Below are positions 63,973-64,000 of a stretch of DNA of 64,000 bases, one piece after another; within the stretch, counting starts at the first letter, position 1; each line of letters starts with the position of its first letter. This DNA comes from Bradyrhizobium sp. S69 (GTDB lineage: Bacteria > Pseudomonadota > Alphaproteobacteria > Rhizobiales > Xanthobacteraceae), in assembly GCF_009766005.1 (NCBI RefSeq), contig NZ_LMUK01000042.1:62001-126000 (forward strand), read 5' to 3'. Below the pieces are notes generated by a model. The model saw only the letters and a list, made by a program, of their open reading frames with translations. It had not been told where the DNA came from and did no database searches. The position numbers and the translations under genes are program-made.

Positions 63973-64000
63973 AGGACAATCGTATAACTGAGATTGGTTT

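Overview
The window is GC-rich alphaproteobacterial chromosome. The closest fit is Bradyrhizobium or a near relative in the Nitrobacteraceae. I base this on the high third-position GC, the gene content (many acyl-CoA enzymes, Liv-type ABC importers, P450 with ferredoxin) and the dense short inverted repeats between genes. I see no rRNA, tRNA, CRISPR array, transposase, phage gene or replication origin. There are 54 protein genes; one runs off the left edge. Intergenic space is mostly short repeats that sit at gene ends.

Layout. 1-6779: alpha/beta hydrolase-OsmC fusion (partial), molybdopterin sulfite-oxidase-like enzyme, a P450 with its 3Fe-4S ferredoxin divergent from a TetR regulator, an amidase and a kynurenine-formamidase-like hydrolase. 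6914-8949: an atypical SDR divergent from a tartrate/D-malate dehydrogenase. 9568-13995: an orphan 271-aa protein converging on a compact operon of tyrosinase, DUF2182 membrane protein, DJ-1 family protein and a 140-aa unknown. 14109-18218: a LysR regulator with a M20 carbamoylase-like hydrolase and a 2-hydroxyacid dehydrogenase, divergent from a DUF1445 hydro-lyase. 18346-22899: a complete Liv-type ABC importer. 22928-26843: the tetronate (threonate/erythronate) pathway otnC / ltnD-otnI-otnK, which should convert threonate to dihydroxyacetone phosphate. 27021-36029: a chemoreceptor, an RND efflux permease with its adaptor, and a pair of secreted carbohydrate-active-looking proteins (Asp-box propeller and clan GH-A hydrolase).

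36286-62889 is a long acyl-CoA region: two thiolase-like proteins, nitronate monooxygenase, Baeyer-Villiger monooxygenase, glutathione transferase, flavin reductase, two acyl-CoA dehydrogenases, three crotonases, three SDRs, two acyl-CoA synthetases, a DUF35 OB protein, and an APH-like kinase with a DUF6285 partner. ppc (PEP carboxylase) and a Tat-exported SMP-30 lactonase are embedded in it. The kinase, DUF6285, ACAD11-like dehydrogenase, SDR and acyl-CoA synthetase set resembles the 4-hydroxyacyl-CoA route known from levulinate catabolism. The window ends with a LysR gene.

Most unusual observations: (1) about eleven intergenic repeats with different stem sequences share one frame, GTC-[hairpin]-CCA...TGG-[hairpin]-GAC; (2) the tyrosinase/DUF2182/DJ-1 operon; (3) the secreted propeller/GH-A pair; (4) the lva-like kinase module; (5) thiolase and SDR homologues that lack catalytic residues.
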